Below the pieces are notes generated by a model. The model saw nothing but the letters and a program-made list of their open reading frames with translations, was not told the origin of the DNA and did not search any database. A stretch of 64,000 nucleotides of DNA from Lonicera japonica (lineage: Eukaryota > Streptophyta > Magnoliopsida > Dipsacales > Caprifoliaceae). The translations under genes were made by a program, and so were the position numbers. The stretch lies in the NCBI GenBank assembly GCA_021464415.1, contig CM038471.1, positions 74,068,851 to 74,132,850 on the forward strand. The letters are read 5' to 3'. This document shows positions 22,261-34,189 of the stretch, one piece after another. How positions within the stretch are numbered: the first letter of the stretch is position 1; each line of letters starts with the position of its first letter.

Positions 22261-23035
22261 CTTTTGTTTATTTTTTTATTTTTTATTTTTTTGGACTTCC
22301 TCTATTTTAATTTTAAAATTTGTATCTCAAGGCCGATTTTAATTTAATTCAATAAGATTTTAGTATCTTTTCGCTTGCTGTTGCATACAAAAATGTTTCA
22401 ACACTTTTGTTCAAAGCTTATTCATAATCGTCAATCATGGAGGAAGAGGTAATCATTTTCTCATTCTTTAAAAAAAAAAGAAAAGATTTTAGTAGGTCTA
22501 TGTTTATAGAAATTGACTGATTTCTTCGTATCTCTTTCATACTACTCAAATAGCTTCCTCTTCCTTGTGTGTTCTTTGGCATCATTGCTAGCACAATTTT
22601 TTTTTCTTTTTTCAACTGTTGAACATTTTTTTATTTCATTGATAACGATTCTTACCTCCTATCTTACGTTTACGTTTTCAATTAGAATAATATTATTTCT
22701 TCATTACTTTGTATCAGCATGTCTCTCCATTTAGATTATTTTCAAATCTCTATGATTGTTCATTTGCTTAATATTGCATCAGCATGGTTGTTTTTATATT
22801 TAATAAGGATACTATTGAAAAAAAAATTATTTTTTTATTTTTAATTAATTTAAATTCATTCTGTCATTTGTTAAAAAATTATTCTTAAAACTAATTTTAA
22901 AAATAAAATGTCTTTTATTAAAAAGAGAGTAAGAGATTTATTTTTTTTGAAAAAACTTTTATCTAATAACTCTCTGTAAAATTTAATCTAAATCTTTTAA
23001 TTGATCAAATAAAAAGAATTTAATCCTTCACCAAA
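22261..23035. other. Intergenic DNA upstream of the F-box gene
   Basis: AT-rich, with T-rich tracts around 22270-22310 and 22590-22650. No convincing gene. The F-box promoter probably lies in its last few hundred bases, but I see no definite motif. Confidence 0.5.
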
Positions 23036-23072
23036 GTCTCACCGCAATCCATAATCTCTTTCCGAGATCAAG

Positions 23073-23401
23073 GTATCTCTTTCTCATTCCTCTCAGTTTT
23101 GAAGCTTTATTTTTCATATTAGGGTTTTGGTTATGTTTTATTTTAGGGTGTTTTTTTAGGGCTTGTGAACTGAAGTGTTGATGATGGTTTGAATTGTCTA
23201 TTGCCACTCTGTTTTAGATGACATCACAATCACATGGATATATATATATATATATATATATGAACCAATTATACTACAGGGTCACTATGACCCTCTTTAG
23301 GTGTGGGTCAACAAATTTGATCCTCCGTTTGACTTTGTGATATAGCTAAATGGGTTTTGATATGAATGTGCTGAAGCAAAATACTTTGGTATTATATGCA
23401 G
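23073..23401 (+). other. Predicted 5'-UTR intron of the F-box gene
   Basis: A donor, GATCAAG|GTATCT, at 23073 and an acceptor, TATATGCAG, ending at 23401 frame a 329-bp intron. It carries a (TA)n run at 23238-23260 and lies directly before the chosen ATG at 23420. The gene arrangement (leader exon, intron, ATG soon after the acceptor) is common in this F-box class. Inferred from splice-site appearance only. Confidence 0.4.
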
Positions 23402-23419
23402 TTCCATACTGTGATTTTG

Positions 23420-24660
23420 ATGGATGGCTCAGGAAATTCAAAGCGCCCGAAACTTTCCGGTTCTGAAGATAACATAGCCGTCATTGATTGGATCAGCACT
23501 CTACCAGACTCTTTGCTTTCTCTCATACTTTCGTTTCTTCCAACGAAATATGCCGTTAGGACCGGTATTTTGTCAACAAGGTGGAAGTACCTCTGGGCTT
23601 CCATTATTAATCTCGACTTTGACGATGGCACGTTTGTCCATTACAAACTGATTGAGGAAACTGACAGGAAACACACGTTATTTATGCTTTTTGTTTACAG
23701 GGTTTTGCTTCTTCTAAAACCACATGGCATGCGTAAATTCCGTCTCAAATGTAAATGTGTTGCTTCGCATGGCAACCTTCATATCAATGGTTGGATTTCA
23801 ACTGCGATTGATCGTGGTGTTGAAGAGTTGGATATCAAGATTAATAGTTTTTATTCGCCAGTCCTCAAAGACCTGTTGCCTCTGACGCTTTTCAATTGCA
23901 ACACACTTTTAGTGTTAAAACTTGATGGCCGATTCAAACTTAATCTTTCTACACCCTCAGTTGGTCTCCCAAGTCTAAAGATTCTTCATCTCCATCGTGT
24001 TAAATATGAAGACGAAGAGTGCGTTCGTAAGTTATTCCGTAGCTGCCCGGTTCTTGAGGATCTGGTAATAGAAAGATATGACGAGGATGGAGCAACAACC
24101 TTCAATATATCTTCAGCTTCACTTGTAAGACTTAAAATATATTTTGCTTTTCATGAACAAATAACTCGTTCTGTTCTTCAGATAAATACGCCGGCACTCA
24201 AGTATCTAGATCTCAATCTAGATACTAGGTCTTGGCAAGTTTCATTGACAAACATGGTCTCTTTAGTTGAAGCAAACATTGATGCTTGCATTTGGAGTAG
24301 GCTAGGAGATGATGATGATGATGATGATGAGCAGGACGATAATCTAATAATTTACGATTATATTTTGTTCAAACTTCTTGAAGGGCTATCTAACGCTAAG
24401 TTTCTATCATTATCATGTAATACAATGGAGGTGAGTTTGCTAGTCTGTATTGCTCTACTAGCTAGTTATTGTTAGTAACGCGCATTGCTAATATTTTACC
24501 CCCTGTGCAGGCTCTTAGCTTTGCATCTCAATTCGTTTCCCCCAAGTTTCACAACTTAATACGGCTGAAGGTCTATTTCAATAATAGAAGCCGCGAATGG
24601 AAGCCTCTCTCAAGCTTGGTTGCAAATTCGGTTAATCTCGAAGAACTCATTTGTAGATAG
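23420..24660 (+). CDS. F-box/LRR protein, C-terminally shortened (2 exons)
   Basis: Exons 23420-24430 and 24511-24660 join in phase 0 to give 386 aa. The start is the ATG 18 bp after a probable UTR acceptor; an upstream in-frame ATG (23396) spans that acceptor and is less likely. The F-box is at about 23-62 (DWISTLPDSLLSLILSFLPT...STRWKYLW), followed by leucine-rich segments (LPSLKILHLHRVKYEDEECV, SCPVLEDLVIERY) typical of plant F-box/FBD/LRR proteins. The family role is substrate choice in SCF ubiquitin ligases; the target here is unknown. A seven-Asp run lies near residue 300. The protein stops at NLEELICR, where relatives continue for about 80 aa into the FBD domain. The next codons in the same frame still vaguely resemble that continuation, so an acquired stop is likely. 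It may be functional but reduced, or a young pseudogene. Confidence 0.8.
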
Positions 24661-25190
24661 GGACTCGCCACCTGGCACATTTTGGTGTCTGAATGTCTTT
24701 TTGTTGCACCACACGAACCCTATGTCTAACTTGGTTGTTTATATAACTATATATATGTGGAAGATCTATAGGGGTAGGTAGTTATGTTCTCTAAGTTGTT
24801 CTTTTGCTTTTCATTACTTTTATTTCTGCTAGTTTTGAGGTTTTGCACTACAAGGGAATGTAGCAAACTTAATTATCTTAATGTTATAATTTCCTTTGTG
24901 TCAATTTTGTTTATTATCGTAAATGATTGTTTTAATTCATGTTTTGTACTTCGATATATTGTATTCCGAAAATTAAGATTCTGAAATAGGAGTGGTATTT
25001 TATCATTTATATTTTTAATTATGTCACGGCAATTCAGAATTTGGTCGTTTATGACATTGGGATTTAGGAATTCCGCCTTAGCGGGCCTTACTACTGGATT
25101 CTTTTGCTTAAATTATCGGAAGTCTGTTTTTACTTTGGGGAGAAATCAAAAGTAACTGTTGTTGTCAAAGTAAGTTTAGGAGGAAAGTTC
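24661..25190. other. F-box 3' flank / decayed FBD-domain tail
   Basis: The first 60 bp after the stop codon can be read in frame as GLATWHILVSECLFV and then meets a second stop at 24736. The remainder is AT-rich 3' flank. No other feature. Confidence 0.35.
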
Positions 25191-25203
25191 TTCTTAAGAA
25201 GTT

Positions 25204-25322
25204 ACAGTGTTAGCGATGCCATTTCCTCTGTGTGCTTTTGTCAAGGGAAGACCAATTTTGGAATAGTGTTAGCGATGCCATTTCCTTTGTGTGCTTTTGT
25301 CAAGGGAACACCAATTTTGGAG
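25204..25322. repeat. Tandem duplication, period about 59 bp
   Basis: Two nearly identical copies of a unit beginning AGTGTTAGCGATGCCATTTC and running through 'gtgcttttgtcaagggaa(g/c)accaattttgg'. The paralogous region at 18630 has only one copy, so the duplication probably arose after the segmental duplication or was lost there. Confidence 0.8.
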
Positions 25323-26720
25323 CCAGGATTTGGTGTTTTGGGAGGTGAAAATATATGTTAGTTGTAGTTCAAAACAATTGGGTTTTGTGGCAAATTCTTT
25401 TACCACTAAACATTTTAGTGCGGATTTATTTTTTTATTTTCTTTTCACGCCCATCACAACTAGAGATTTATTTTGTACAACCATATGTTCAGCAATGAAA
25501 CAAATTCTTGGCTAAGAATGTAACATAATTGCATCCTTTTTCAGCAACAAATTTGTTTGCTCCCAAACATTTCTCCGCTGTATCTAAGTTACAGTGATGA
25601 AAATCACTTGTGCCCCTATATTAATATTAGATATTTGGCTAAACTTGGTTAATCTCCCTATGTCCTAAATAGGAAAAATAAACAGATGGTTCTTCTTCTC
25701 TAAACTTGAGGGGCAAATTCTAAAAATATCGAAATATTCAAAGCCACAATTATCAAAAATTTCTTAAATGGGATATTACTGGGCTACACAATAAGAGGGT
25801 AGTCCTCTCTTAGAATTTTTCAGAAGTGGATTTGAAACCAAGAGAGCAAAGTGTATTGGAGAGCAAAGTGAAGGGCCTTCTTGAGTCTTTAATTAGGGAA
25901 ATGGTAATGTGGTAGAAAAATGACCATTAAGTTACCCTATTCCAAATTTAAGAGCAAGATCCAAATTCTTTCATATTTCCATAAGCGGAGATTAGTCCTA
26001 CATCCAAATTGGTGCAGGGACACTTTGTGGGAGACCAGAAAAAAGAATTGGGTGGTGGTTTAAGTAAAGACAAGGTTGGAAGAAATGATGTTTGTGAATT
26101 GGTGGTAGTATGATCTTGCCAAATAAAGTCGTCAGCCTTTTTGGAGGGGTTTGATGAGAGAGATTTTTTGTTCAGAAGGTTGGTAAGGGAAAAGGAATCA
26201 TGGGGATTTCGTTTAAGTGGGTAGCTGGGAATTTGTTTCTATGAATTGAAGAAGATTTTGATGCGCAAATGGTAGTAGAAGTTTCCCCTTGAACAAGAAA
26301 GACTACAGTATTGACTATTGCAAGTACTAAGTACAGTTACAGGTGATGGAAGGCGTGGATTCCCAAGTGGCGAAGATGGCTTCTTCTCAAAATCCGCGGA
26401 AATTGAGTTTCAAGCACCGAGGCAGATAGGGAGCGACTGTCGTGGATGAGGCTATCAATACTTCGTTGTTGGTGGTTGCAGTCCAATTAAATATATTTTC
26501 ACTCTGGAGAGAGAGAATAATTGATACAGTCGCAATACCAAGTATTTCCCTATAGAAAGACGAATTTACATTCAAGAAGCTACTCTGTTCGCATTATTTT
26601 GATCCAAAAGTCACAGCTGAAAAAGGTGCAAACAGACATGATCATCATTTGAAGTCTTATTTTCCACAACAAAGGAGTCTAATTTTGTAAGCAAAAGGGA
26701 GAGTATAGGTAATTTGCGAA
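25323..26720. other. Intergenic DNA between F-box gene and annexin
   Basis: Contains the parental copy of the duplicated flank (up to about 26330). The annexin 3' UTR (minus strand) probably occupies the part immediately below 26721. No additional coding sequence could be supported; a 62-codon minus-strand frame at 26387-26575 has no recognisable relatives. Confidence 0.5.
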
Positions 26721-29700
26721 TTATAGTTTTGCTCCAACCAAGGTAAGCAAGAAATTTTTGTAGTCTCCGGAGGTGTCACCTTTAAGGTCACTGTCAATGC
26801 TAGTTTTGTTCATGTTGAGATACTCTGCTCTGATCTTCATCATATCAACTTCAGCTCGAGTTACTACCACTCTCGTTAGCGAAGTCTCATCTGTCCCAAG
26901 ACCAACGATCGAATCTCGGATAACCTGGTGATTTTTCAAGCAACAAAGGAGTAAAGAAAAAAATACTCCCAAAAAAGTTTTACATCAAGAATAAGGTTCA
27001 CAGAACCACTAAGAGAACTTGTTTTTAAGAAAACATAGAACTTTTCCGCATACCATGATTTTCAAGAATTTCAAGTTTTGAAACTGATAGTTCTGGGTGG
27101 ACATGAATTGATTATCTGAAGTACAAAAGGGGAGAAAAGGGAAGGGGCTCTTATCCTGTTGAATCTTTTGGTTGGCCATAAATTCAATTGCAATATATTG
27201 TTTGACAAATGAAAGACGAGTCTCTTATTTCTTCTCTCTCACAACACGTAACACATACTTGCTCCTAATAACTTAAGTACTGTTCGTTTTTACCTCTTAA
27301 TGCTAAATGGAAGGCTGTTTAGCATTAAGAGGTGATATTGGTGTTTGTTTTCTCACTTCCTAATGCTTAATTTGACAAGGCCCCGCTCAATGCTTAATTT
27401 TAATAAATTTTTCTTCCAATGCTGCCCCTGTTCTTCTGTTCATGAGGTCCGAAAGTATATTGTAACGATAAGGGTAAATTTGTCAACTTTCATATTTTGA
27501 GCACTACGAGCTAGATAAATTCAAACAAAAAGTATATATTCAGAGCTTCATGCAGATAAAAAATAAAGACATTTCTCAGAGCTTCAATTCAGCATTAAAA
27601 ATTGAGCATATGTTCAGCATTCAGTGATAAAAAAAAAAGGGCCCCTAAATTACATTGAGGGTCTTGTTCAAAACAAAACAGGTGCAACTATTTTCCCAGA
27701 AAAACCTTGTTCCTTATTAACAAATTTCAACTCCTACCGCTCTCCTTAGATTTATACACTCGCAGTATAGGTCACGAAAAATCCCTAACCAAACCTCCTA
27801 GGAACCTATGAATCACCTACATTGTTCTAGGGTTCAAATAACACTCTTCTGACACTGGGACACTCTTCCAATGCATTCTGAAATGTTTTGGGGCTGATCT
27901 GATACTTTTTTAGATCAATCGAGTCCAAAGTGTAATTTTTTCCTGGTATTTTTAATCCATTTATGTATTCGATTCACTTGGAAATAGTGTTGAATCTTTT
28001 TTCATTATTTACTAATATACAGATAACATAATAGACATGTCTCCAATGTCTTCGTGTCAGATTTCAAGAATGACTTTAAATAACTTGAATGAGAGGTCCG
28101 ACTTCATGAAGGGGTTATTATGAAATTGTTCTTTCTGCATTCAACTTCAACAGGATAAATCATACATGTAAGTGGAAATTCCCCACTGTAGAATCTCACA
28201 TGATGCAGGCAGATTCAATTTAAATCAGAGGACGTGTCTCCAATGTCTTCGTGTCAGATTTCAAGAATGACTTTAAATAACTTGAATGAGAGGTCCAACT
28301 TCATGAAGGGGTTATTATGAAATTGTTCTTTCTGCATTCAACTTCAACAGGATAAATCATACATGTAAGTGGAAGTTCCCCACTGTAGAATCTCACATGA
28401 TGCAGGCAGATTCACTTTAAATCAGAGGACAGTCCAGCACCATAAATCTAATAACTAAGAACAGGAAAAATTTACAAAATAAAAAATAAATAAGAATAAA
28501 CCAAAGAAGGGTATCTTCTCTTTACTTTTGATTTTCTTTGACAACAAAACTATTCTGATTTCCGCTTGCAAAAGTAAATATGTAATTTCTCTAAGGTGAC
28601 TAAAAAATACATTAGCTGAGGTCCAATATGGTAAAATTATTAGAGCCCATTTGGTTATATCTCAAATTGGGAATTAGATAATTTACAATTTTCACATTTT
28701 TATGCGTTTGCCTGTCAAAATTGAACAATTGAAAACTCTAATTAATTCATTTCAAGTAAACTTGAAACTACCTAATTCTAGAACTAGGGAACACAATTCT
28801 CAATTCTATAATTCAAAGAGATCTAGTGCCCACAAGTGACGTTGATGACTCCACACAAAATTTTCAGTGACATAGAAGACTTTAGAACAAACATTCTAAC
28901 CTTCTGAATTTCTCATTTAAGTCTTCCATACACTAACTGAATTATTTATAAATGTACTAGAATTCATCAATTGCAAAATAAACAATATTAAAATTAAACT
29001 ATTTACTCAACCAAACATGTTCCATACTATCAGAGGAACACATTCATTCGAATAAATTTGGGTAGTTCTACGTTTTACTGAGGAAAAAGACGAAAAAGAG
29101 AAACAACAAAGGAGTTTAATGTTTAGTTACCTCAGCAAAATGTTTCTCTGGGCAGTTGATGCACCCAATTACCACCCTTAATACAGATTCCAAAATGCCA
29201 TCGCCACAGCTCTTAATGTCCTGTCAAATGATTTCTCTTAAATGAAAAGGTCAAGAAAAAGGAAAAGGGAGTGTAAATCAAATGATTTGTTCACTACAAA
29301 AGATGAACCTGGTCGATGGCATTTCCATAGTTTATCTTGTAGCACTGAAAAGTTGATTTAAGCTGAAAAGCATTCCTAGTGCCAAGTATCCAAACAACAT
29401 CATCATGATCTACCTGCTTTAATTTAATGGCTTCATGTAGCTTAGCTGCCTCTGAATTTGCAATATTTAAATCCACACACTCTCTATCATATCTATACGA
29501 ACTCACTAAAATCAATAGAATCTGCAGAAAATGCAAAAAACAAATCAATTGGAAGTTGAAAAAGACTAAAGGGTTTTTGGTTGTGCTTAAAAAAGTGCGC
29601 TAATTTTCTTTTACATTGTGCCCTTAATAGATGTGACATTTTGTAACTTTCGTAAACGCAATTGTTTAATAATCAATAAAATATAATTCGTAAAGAGCAA

Positions 29701-32700
29701 AAATTGAAAAGTGAAAAATCCACTTACAAATTGTCTAAGCTTGACTTTAACATTAGGAAAAACGATTATGTTATCTTTACGGACAATCAAACCCCCCCTA
29801 AATCATTTACTATCTATGGTTCTACGAAGATAAAATCAGATATCATCTGTTAATGAACATAAATTATCATATGTCAAATAGCTTGAGAGCAAAAAGGTTC
29901 TGACCGTTCATAAAATGTGGAGCAATGCTACACTTACTGGCATCATTTACCGGTTATTCATACTGGATTTATTGGTGGGTTGTACATTCTCAAAATGTAC
30001 AACTCATTATTGTACCCGCTATGACTGTCCGGTAGATGAAGCCACTAAAAATATCATTTTCCTAAAATGTTTTATGAATGACTAAAGGAAATGTATACAT
30101 TATAGTACTTGCTACACACAAAAAAAAATGAAGAATAAGAAGAAAGAAAGAAAAGAGAGAGCGAGTTTACCGCTCTAACAGGTAGGGAGACATTTGCAAT
30201 AATGTCTTCCTCAAGGGAGCAATCAAAAAGAGAACAGTAGGCCTGCCTTACTGCCACAAGGTGGTTAGGAGATGAAGCACAAGCTATTTCAACAATTACT
30301 TGTAGATGTTTTATGTCTTTCTTCTTTGACTTCAACGCCTTATTCACCAGTCTCGCATCCCTTTCTGGAGGATCATATGTCCACAATATCACCGCTCTCT
30401 GTTAATCATCACCACGCAACACTTTTAAGTTGGTTCATGTGCACATGAGAGAGAATCATTTATATGGATTAGAAGATATTTTGACTATAATTCTTCGTGG
30501 ATAGTATACTGAAAACCAACTGTTTATGCGAGTCCAAATTTGTTGACCCTCGTCAAGTGAGGGTTAACATGGTCATGCATTCTGATTGGTGGATGCAGAG
30601 GCGGAGCCAGGATTTCTAGTCGGGGGCCAAACGCTAGAATTACAACAAGATTTTTTTGCATATACTATAATAAGACCAAAATCAAAATATCATATTAAAA
30701 TACTTAACGTTTTACATATCAAAAATCAAAATGACATATATTTAGTTACAACATTCCCCTTCGAGGAGCTACTACACTACTAGTTGCTACTACCGGGAAA
30801 AAAATGAAGGATGTGTTTCCAAAAAAAAAAAAAAGGAACAGCAGTAAGAAGAAGAAATAGGAGAAACGGACGGAGGAGACGGCGGCTACTGTTTTGCCTG
30901 CTTTCCTTTCTAACTTATCTGTTATAAGAGTATAACCTAATAAATATTGCAAAGTTAGACCCTAGACTTATCCTCATATTTACACAAAGCGTCCCCCGCC
31001 TAAAAACATTACATAACATAACTTACCTAATATATATTGCATCACCACGCCCTCAACTTGTACATCTAATCGCACATCGCAAAAAAAACTCAATTCACTT
31101 ACACAATGGCCCCTACTTTTTCCCTTCTCGCACATAAACCACTATACTCTCTAAATATTTTTGAAAAGTCCAGGTAGGGCCATGGCCCCACCTGGCCCCA
31201 AGGTGCCTCCGCCCCTGGGTGGATGCATTAAATCGACAGGGACCCACAACAATTATTTATTCATAATTTCAATACATTTACCAATCAGAGTATAGGATCA
31301 TGTTAAATCTCACTTGAGGCAAATCCGTACTCATGTTTCTGCCCAAGGAATAAGGTCAATCCTATCTAACCACGTCAATCTTGTGATTTTTCATTCTTGT
31401 TGATTTTATACTGCAAATCAAGGGCTTCCTGTAACACCCCTGAAATAAAATTATTGTATTTTTCTTGTTTTGCATTTGAGTGTCCATTACCTTTGTATCT
31501 TTCTTATACTGCATGTATATTGAACATTCAGGATTGCAATTATATCAGATATGCAATTAAATCCAATTAAAGCACTGTTGAGATGATTGGATTGATTTAT
31601 ATTGTTTACTATTGTAATTAATTTTATGTGTAAGATCTCCTTGATTGAAGGAATCATTTGATTAATGCAATCAATGAAGGATTCTTTCCATATTTTCTTT
31701 GTTTTGGTTTGGTTATAAATTCAGTTGTAATTTTATGTTTGATATATGAAATGAAAAACCCCTCTTCTCTCTGCAAAATTCAAAAAGTACTAAAAGGGAA
31801 AATTATAATAAATTAATCAATCAATAAAAACTAGGGGTGTGCAGAAAAACCGAAAAACCGGCCCGAACCGAACCGATTTAGTCGGTTATTTAAGGTTTTC
31901 GGTCCGGTTCGGTTGAAAAAAATGAAAACCGATGGGGGTCGGTTCGGTTGGCGGTTAGCGGAGTTACAAAACCGGCAATAACCGAACATAACCGAAATAA
32001 CATGTGTCACGCTACTATTGGTTGGTTAAATTTATTTCTTTATATATATATATATATATATTATATGTTAAATATTAAATAGATAAAAAATATATAAACT
32101 AAAATGTTATTTATTAAAAATTGATTTTAATGTCATGGCCCAACAATACAAAATAGGCCCAAATTAAAGCCCAAAACCGACAATAACCGAATAACCGAAC
32201 CGACAATAACCGAACCGACCCCGACCGGTTTTAGGTGTGTAGCGGTTCGGCTCGGTTGACCGTTGTCGTAAAACCGACAGGTCGGTTCGGTTGGCGGTTA
32301 AATTGCACGGTTCGGTTAACCAAACCGTGCACACCCCTAATAAAAACTGTGTAAGCTCAAATTTTTGAGATGAGAAAAATCCATCACTATTTTTTTCAGG
32401 ACAACTAAACGCTCTAAGTTAGTGTTTGTTTTTACATTTTAATGCTAAATGATTGTCTATTATTCAATATTAAGAAGTAGAAATAGTATTTGTTTTCTCA
32501 ACTCTTAATGCTAAATTGGATTAAGATTCAACATTCAACATTAAATAGGCATGTCATACGCTGAATACTTAATCCAATTTTAATGAAATTTTGTTCCAAT
32601 AGTACCCCTATACATCATTATAATGACAGTGGAAAAATCATAAGATGCCATGTATTTAGCATTCACAGTCAAATAAAATCAAACACATTATCTAGGGGTT

Positions 32701-34189
32701 TCGTTCAGCATTAAGCATTTAGGGCTAAAAAGACAAAACAACCATAAATAAATGAAAGCACAAATAAACTGGGGCATGCTACATGGTCATTTATGGGGTC
32801 TATTGACCCCACTCAATTGTAAAATTGTAGAGCTATATATAGTATAATATATATATATATATATGAGATAAAATATATATCTTATTGAAGTAGAATAGTA
32901 TTCCAAACTCAAATTCTCATTAGATAATACCCTTTAAATACTGTAGAAATAACGATTTACATAGGATTTACATCAAACAAAGCCCAATACGGCCCATAAT
33001 GGGTAAGTACAACAGTAAATTCTAACTAATTTATCCTATCTTAACGATGGCACATAATGTATTTTCCTTCAACATATGTGACCCCATTAAAACTTTTAAA
33101 AAACAACAAGAAGTGGGGTCAATCATCCATTTTATTCTCCTTACATTTTTTTTTAATTACACAAAATAAATATGTTAAATTGAATGACCCCACTAAAAGA
33201 ATTTTATGGCTCTTGGGATTCAAAACAACACCCCCACACAAAAAGAATGGTACAAAGATAAGAATATGTTTATCCATAGTCGTAAACATTTACGTGACTG
33301 ATTATACACTAACATATTTATCTCACATAAAGCACCAATGTTTTAATCCGGCGATTACTCATTGGTTAAAGTATTTTGATAAGGGAGCATTTGATATCAG
33401 ACACGCATTCTAACCATACATGGTAGCCAAATTAGATTTTATTTTTAGTTTTTTATGTGAGATATAAATGTTCTTCACAATTATTGACATTTATGGCTCC
33501 GTTTGATTGCAAAGATGGAAAAGGAAAATAAATTTAGTTAGTTTGTGTGAAAAGATATAAAATAAGGTGAGAGATGTTACTCATTTTATGAGTATATATC
33601 CTCCATCCTTCAATATTTTTTATGAAAAAATTTTACTCAGCATCAAGCAAAGAAAATTTCTTCATGGAAAAACTTAAAAGTCAAGAGAATATCACCTCTA
33701 TCGCTCAACTTATTTTCGATTTTTTCACCAAATCTAACTCAATTTATTTTCTTTTTCTACAGTGCAATCAAACGGAACCCATATGTATTGATTGACGAAT
33801 TTAAGAACAATGTCAAAGTGAGTTGCAAAGGATTAAAAATTATAAAACAAAAAGTACCTCGAAATCACCGGAGAGTTCAGATTTGAGAGAATCAATTAAT
33901 GACTTATTGTAAAGCTGTTGATAAGTCTCTCTAATCTTCCTCCTCTGGCTTGCATTTCTGTGCCCTAACACCCATATTATCCCTTCCTCATCCGTTCCTA
34001 ACCCTAACCAACCATTAAACAATTTTTCATAAAAATACAACCATCTCAATTGCATGAATTAATAATAATAATAAAAAAAAAACATGTATGTGTGTTAGAG
34101 AGAGAAGAGAAACCTTTGAAAGCTTTTTTGAGTCTTTCGCAATCTTGGGTTGGAGAAGGAACCACATCTGGTACTTTCACTGTACTCAT
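26721..34189 (-). CDS. ANN3: Annexin (annexin D3-like), 6 exons
   Basis: Exons in order: 34189-34114, 34003-33858, 30398-30171, 29521-29309, 29220-29131, 26924-26721. They join to 957 nt, 318 aa, the normal length of plant annexins. The start MSTVKVPDVVPSPTQD matches the annexin D3 N-terminus and was preferred over an upstream in-frame ATG. Four annexin repeats are present. Type II calcium sites are clearest in repeat 1 (GLGTDEE, residues 26-32) and repeat 4 (GLGTDET, 259-265); repeats 2 and 3 lack the full GxGTD, as usual in plants. Other family blocks: WTYDPPERDARLVNKAL, SSPNHLVAVRQAYCSLFDCS, RAEVDMMKIRAEYLNMN. Annexins bind acidic phospholipids in a calcium-dependent way at membranes. Introns 2 (3.5 kb) and 5 (2.2 kb) are swollen by transposons and a 197-bp tandem duplication. 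The D3 assignment is from memory of the Arabidopsis protein. Confidence 0.9.
27284..27656. repeat. MITE-like repeat in annexin intron 5
   Basis: A segment with an outer 'tgttcgtttttac' and an inner 'cttaatgctaaat' motif at the left. At the right it carries an inverted-type 'agcattaaa...attcagtgataaaaaaaaaagggcccc'. The same architecture occurs at 32420-32745 and in the 45640-46400 region. Boundaries are approximate and no target duplication was confirmed. Confidence 0.4.
28034..28430. repeat. Recent tandem duplication, period 197 bp, annexin intron 5
   Basis: Copies at 28034-28230 and 28231-28427 differ at only a handful of positions (for example ggtccGact/ggtccAact and ggaAatt/ggaGgtt-type changes). 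Such high identity implies a recent event. It is intronic and contains no splice signals that would change the gene model. Confidence 0.9.
30596..31217. mobile_element. Non-autonomous hAT element A (annexin intron 2)
   Basis: 622 bp with perfect 8-bp target duplications GGTGGATG (30588-30595, 31218-31225). TIRs: left CAGAGGCGGAGCCAGG, right inverted CAGGGGCGGAGGCACC. No transposase. The interior is homologous, in opposite orientation, to the element at 50415-50934 (shared 'cacaatggcccctactttt' / 'aaagttaaggggccattgtg' blocks). TIRs resemble those of the transposase-bearing element at 15604. Confidence 0.9.
31832..32339. mobile_element. Non-autonomous hAT element B with AACCG-rich ends
   Basis: 508 bp flanked by perfect 8-bp duplications ATAAAAAC (31824-31831, 32340-32347). 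Ends TAGGGGTGTGCA / TGCACACCCCTA are a perfect 12-bp inverted repeat. The sub-terminal regions on both sides are packed with CCGAACCG / CGGTTCGG motifs, which extend the palindromic character. AT-rich centre with a (TA)n run. No coding capacity. It lies in annexin intron 2. Confidence 0.92.
32420..32745. repeat. MITE-like repeat, relative of 27284-27656
   Basis: Left 'agtgtttgtttttac...taatgctaaat', right 'cagcattaagcatttagggctaaaaagacaaaacaacc', in annexin intron 2. It shares motif order with the copy in intron 5. Exact ends and target duplication are unclear. Confidence 0.4.
33495..33780. mobile_element. MITE with GGCTCCGTTTGATTGCA termini, copy 1 (annexin intron 2)
   Basis: About 286 bp. 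Left terminus GGCTCCGTTTGATTGCAA, right terminus TGCAATCAAACGGAACC: a strong 17-bp inverted repeat with one mismatch. A second copy of nearly equal length is at 50993-51276. The flanking trinucleotides (TAT/CAT) are only a partial match, so the class (probably PIF/Harbinger-like) is uncertain. It ends 78 bp from annexin exon 2. Confidence 0.7.

Noticed and set aside
23396..23419. Upstream in-frame ATG of the F-box gene
   Set aside because: It straddles a convincing TATATGCAG splice acceptor, so it would probably be split by the leader intron.
30746..30952. 68-codon minus-strand frame, Phe-rich
   Set aside because: Lies inside non-autonomous hAT element A and reads a poly-A tract.
33057..33413. 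118-codon plus-strand frame in annexin intron 2
   Set aside because: No domain; antisense to a transcribed intron; composition like random AT-rich DNA.
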